From the NCBI GenBank assembly GCA_045658985.1, contig JAZOWC010000020.1, positions 1 through 24,087 of the forward strand: a DNA stretch of 24,087 nucleotides, written 5' to 3'. The notes beneath the pieces are model-generated. The model was not told the origin of the DNA. It saw only the letters and a program-made list of their open reading frames with translations, and searched no databases. Shown in pieces: positions 22,003-24,087 of the stretch (positions are counted from its first letter, which is position 1; each line of letters opens with the position of its first letter). The DNA is from RGIG3513 sp045658985. Lineage in GTDB: Bacteria; Bacillota; Clostridia; Oscillospirales; Butyricicoccaceae. The position numbers and the translations under genes are program-made.

Positions 22003-22698
22003 GTGCAAAAAGAATATCCCTTTTTCGGCGAGCATACCCTCCTTATGGACGATCGGTTTTTCAAGCTGACCACCGACACGGTGCTTTTGTCCCATTTCGC
22101 CTGCGTAAAGCCCAAACAGCGGGGCATCGATCTGGGTTCGGGCGTAGGCTGTCTGGGCCTTTTGTGTATGCTCCGCAACCCCGGTGTGCTGGTGGACGGA
22201 GTGGAGCTGACGCAGGGCGCCGCCGAGCTGGCACAGCTCAATTACACCCGCTGCGGAATCACCGATGCCCGCGTCATCTGCGGCGACTATACCCAAACAC
22301 TCTTTGACACCCGCTATGACTTCTGCCTGTCAAATCCCCCATATTTTTCTCCCGCACGGGGCAAACACAGCAGCACCCCCGAGATTGACGCCGCACGCCG
22401 CGCCGAGCTTGAGGGCGTCTGCCGCGCCGCCGCCCGAGCGCTCAAGACCACGGGCAGCTTTTTCTTCTGCCTGCGCCCCGAGCGGCTGGACGGAGCATCT
22501 CTGGCTCTGCACCAAAACGGCTTTTTTATCAAACGCCTGCGCTTCGTCCACGACAGAGTGGATTCCCGCGCAAGCATCGTGCTCGTTGAAGCCCGTCGGG
22601 GCAGTGAGGGCGTCAGAGTCGACCCGCCCCTGATCTTGCGCGACCAAAACGGATACACAAAGGAGTATTGTGAGATATATGGACAATATATGCGGTAA
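22003..22698 (+). CDS. trmN6: tRNA1(Val) adenine-N6-methyltransferase family protein (TrmN6/YabB-like)
   Basis: A 231-residue SAM-dependent methyltransferase. Motif I is GIDLGSGVGCLGLL, the acidic strand-2 end is DGVELTQGAAELAQLN, and the catalytic NPPY motif (SNPPYF) marks an N6-adenine methylase. The early segment HTLLMDDRFFKLTTDTVLLSHF is typical of the YabB/YfiC group. The start is GTG 22003, 8 nt after GGGAGG; a TTG two codons earlier is too close. Synteny with rsmI matches the B. subtilis yabB-yabC neighbourhood. The target tRNA is assumed from the family. Confidence 0.88.
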   Translation: MQKEYPFFGEHTLLMDDRFFKLTTDTVLLSHFACVKPKQRGIDLGSGVGCLGLLCMLRNPGVLVDGVELTQGAAELAQLNYTRCGITDARVICGDYTQTLFDTRYDFCLSNPPYFSPARGKHSSTPEIDAARRAELEGVCRAAARALKTTGSFFFCLRPERLDGASLALHQNGFFIKRLRFVHDRVDSRASIVLVEARRGSEGVRVDPPLILRDQNGYTKEYCEIYGQYMR

Positions 22699-23533
22699 GC
22701 TGTACCCCATCGCCACCCCAATCGGCAACCTCAGCGACTTTTCCCCCCGCGCTATCGAGACGCTGGAGCAGGTGGACTTCATCGCCGCCGAAGATACCCG
22801 CGTCACCATGAAGCTGCTCAATCGTTTTGAGATAAAAAAGCCCCTGATCAGCTACTATGAGCACAACCGCCGCGAAAAAGGCGAGTACATCGTCAGCCGC
22901 ATCGAGGCAGGCGAAAGCTGTGCGCTGGTCACCGATGCAGGCTCGCCCGCCATCTCCGACCCGGGCACCGAGCTTGTCGATCTGTGCATCGAGCGGGGGA
23001 TAGAGGTAGTTCCCATCCCCGGCTGCTGTGCCATCATCACAGCCCTGTGCGCATCGGGCATCGAGTGCGGCAGATTCACCTTTGAGGGATTCCTCTCCAC
23101 CGCCAACAAGAGCCGTATCGACCATCTTGAATCGGTCGCGCGTGAAAAACGCACCATGGTCTTTTACGAAGCACCCCACAAGCTGCTTCGCACGCTGGAG
23201 GATATGTACAAATACTTTGGTGACCGTGAGATCGCCCTCTGCCGCGAGCTGACCAAGCTCCACGAGGAGATCTCCCGCACCACCCTGTCTGCGGCCATCG
23301 CAAAATATACCGAAACCCCGCCCAAAGGCGAGTTCGTCATAGTCATCCGCGGCTACAAAGGCGAGGATGAAGCCACAGCTCAAAAACCCGACCCCCTGCA
23401 GATGGTCAAACAGCTGATGGCAGAGGGCAAAAGCCTCAAAGACGCCGTCAAAGAAACCAGCAAAGCCCTCTCCTATCCCAAAAATCATCTGTACGACGCC
23501 GCACTGGAAATGATGTCCAAGGAGGAACAGTAA
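22670..23533 (+). CDS. rsmI: 16S rRNA (cytidine-1402-2'-O)-methyltransferase RsmI
   Basis: A 287-residue tetrapyrrole-methylase-fold enzyme that 2'-O-methylates C1402 of 16S rRNA. Signatures: LYPIATPIGNLSDFSPRA, AAEDTRVTMKLL, SYYEHNRREKG, ALVTDAGSPAISDPG, PGCCAIITAL and the C-terminal EFVIVIRGYKG. The start is uncertain: GTG 22670 is 4 nt from AAAGGAG and overlaps the upstream gene by 29 nt, while ATG 22679 is 13 nt away. I keep GTG. The stop overlaps the next ATG by one base (TAATG). Confidence 0.95.
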   Translation: MRYMDNICGKLYPIATPIGNLSDFSPRAIETLEQVDFIAAEDTRVTMKLLNRFEIKKPLISYYEHNRREKGEYIVSRIEAGESCALVTDAGSPAISDPGTELVDLCIERGIEVVPIPGCCAIITALCASGIECGRFTFEGFLSTANKSRIDHLESVAREKRTMVFYEAPHKLLRTLEDMYKYFGDREIALCRELTKLHEEISRTTLSAAIAKYTETPPKGEFVIVIRGYKGEDEATAQKPDPLQMVKQLMAEGKSLKDAVKETSKALSYPKNHLYDAALEMMSKEEQ

Positions 23534-24003
23534 TGAAAAAAGAAATCAGACAGCTTGTAGCCGCCGAGCTTATGGACGCCCTCGACCTTGCGTGGACGGT
23601 GTTCTCCGAATCGGCAGGCAAAGAATGCACCGAGGAGGGCAGAGAGGAGTTCTGGCGCAGTACCGATTACGAATACGTCCTCCATCGCACGGGCGACGCC
23701 GATTACAGAGTGTGGGGCGCATTTTACGGCGAGGATATGGTCGGTATGTGCATCCTGCGCGACGAGTGCCATGTGGATATGTTGTTTGTCGAGACCGATG
23801 CACAGAAAAAAGGCGTCGGATCATCCCTGCTCAAGCGCGCCGTAATGGACGCAAAACGCGCCGACGAAACCTTTGCCCGCGTCACCGTCAATGCATTCCC
23901 CACCGCCGTGGGATTTTTTGAAAAACTCGGCTTTGAAAAAATGGGCGAATCCCGCACCGAAGACGGCATACCCTTTACCCCCATGCTCGCCCAAAGTAAA
24001 TAA
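23533..24003 (+). CDS. GNAT-family N-acetyltransferase
   Basis: A 156-residue single-domain acetyltransferase. MDALDLAWTVFSES forms helix 1, CHVDMLFVETDAQKKGVGSSLLKRA contains the acetyl-CoA loop QKKGVGSSLL, and NAFPTAVGFFEKLGFEKMGE is the usual C-terminal block. AAGGAGG precedes the ATG, which shares one base with the rsmI stop, so it is translationally coupled. Acceptor substrate unknown; placement next to rRNA/tRNA modification genes does not define it. Confidence 0.92.
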   Translation: MKKEIRQLVAAELMDALDLAWTVFSESAGKECTEEGREEFWRSTDYEYVLHRTGDADYRVWGAFYGEDMVGMCILRDECHVDMLFVETDAQKKGVGSSLLKRAVMDAKRADETFARVTVNAFPTAVGFFEKLGFEKMGESRTEDGIPFTPMLAQSK

Positions 24004-24012
24004 CAATCATCC

Positions 24013-24045
24013 AAAGGCTCCCCTTGCAACAAGGGGAGCCTTTTT
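24013..24045 (+). terminator. intrinsic terminator built from the CTCCCCTTG repeat
   Basis: AAAGGCTCCCCTTG (24013-24026) pairs with CAAGGGGAGCCTTT (24030-24043) around a CAA loop, with five T residues at 24041-24045. Same palindrome family as 631-654 and 735-753. Confidence 0.9.
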
Positions 24046-24060
24046 GTTTCCCCCCACAAA

Positions 24061-24087
24061 GCCTCCCCTTGTCAGGGGAGGTGCCCC
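24061..24087 (+). repeat. start of another CCTCCCCTTG repeat, cut by the window end
   Basis: GCCTCCCCTTG then TCAGGGGAGGTG matches the left part of the double-hairpin repeat at 631-656. The rest lies outside the window. Confidence 0.7.

Overview
The window looks like a chromosomal segment of a spore-forming, GC-rich Clostridia, most likely of the gut Oscillospiraceae/Ruminococcaceae type. The evidence is consensus sigma-A promoters, strong AGGAGG ribosome sites, a his operon in the clostridial order with a short HisG plus HisZ, a BclA-like collagen protein, a SleB-type cortex-lytic enzyme, and many short dispersed palindromes. This assignment comes from gene content and style only; no database was searched.

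Layout. 1-927 is a gene-free island of dispersed palindromic repeats. 928-2067 (-) encodes a collagen-like spore-surface type protein with a sigma-K-like promoter. 2203-2347 holds an unusual array of a constant GTGAAGTT/AACTTCAC motif separated by short variable hairpins. 2483-3610 (-) is an aldo/keto reductase with a C-terminal ferredoxin domain. A GNAT acetyltransferase (3751-4191) and a two-gene split ThrE-type exporter (4294-5498) follow on the plus strand. 5725-13090 is a complete, tightly overlapping histidine operon, hisZ-hisG-hisD-hisC-hisB-hisH-hisA-hisF-hisIE, from one strong promoter that carries a tandem octamer. Behind it lie a nested inverted-repeat cluster and a broken Y1/RAYT-type transposase gene (13240-13760). 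That gene contains two palindromes of the same GTAGGGG family found in the left repeat island.

13848-18747 contains a WYL regulator, an AraC-type regulator and, divergent from the latter, an amino-sugar operon. The first gene of that operon is an in-frame fusion of glucosamine-6-phosphate deaminase (NagB) to a ROK sugar kinase; the second is NagA. A convergent, signal-peptide-less GH20-like hexosaminidase (18800-21019) shares a terminator with nagA. Together these suggest an intracellular, PTS-independent route: the hydrolase releases GlcNAc, the ROK half phosphorylates it, NagA deacetylates it, and the NagB half makes fructose-6-phosphate. The route is inferred from context; the ROK substrate is not proven by sequence.

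21091-21267 is an extremely GC-rich tandem tract between the GH20 promoter and sleB. The window closes with a plus-strand cluster of TrmN6/YabB-like methyltransferase, rsmI and a GNAT gene. Its terminator is one copy of a dispersed CTCCCCTTG repeat.

The most interesting items are the hairpin array at 2203-2347, the NagB-ROK fusion, and the GTAGGGG hairpin family linked to the transposase relic.
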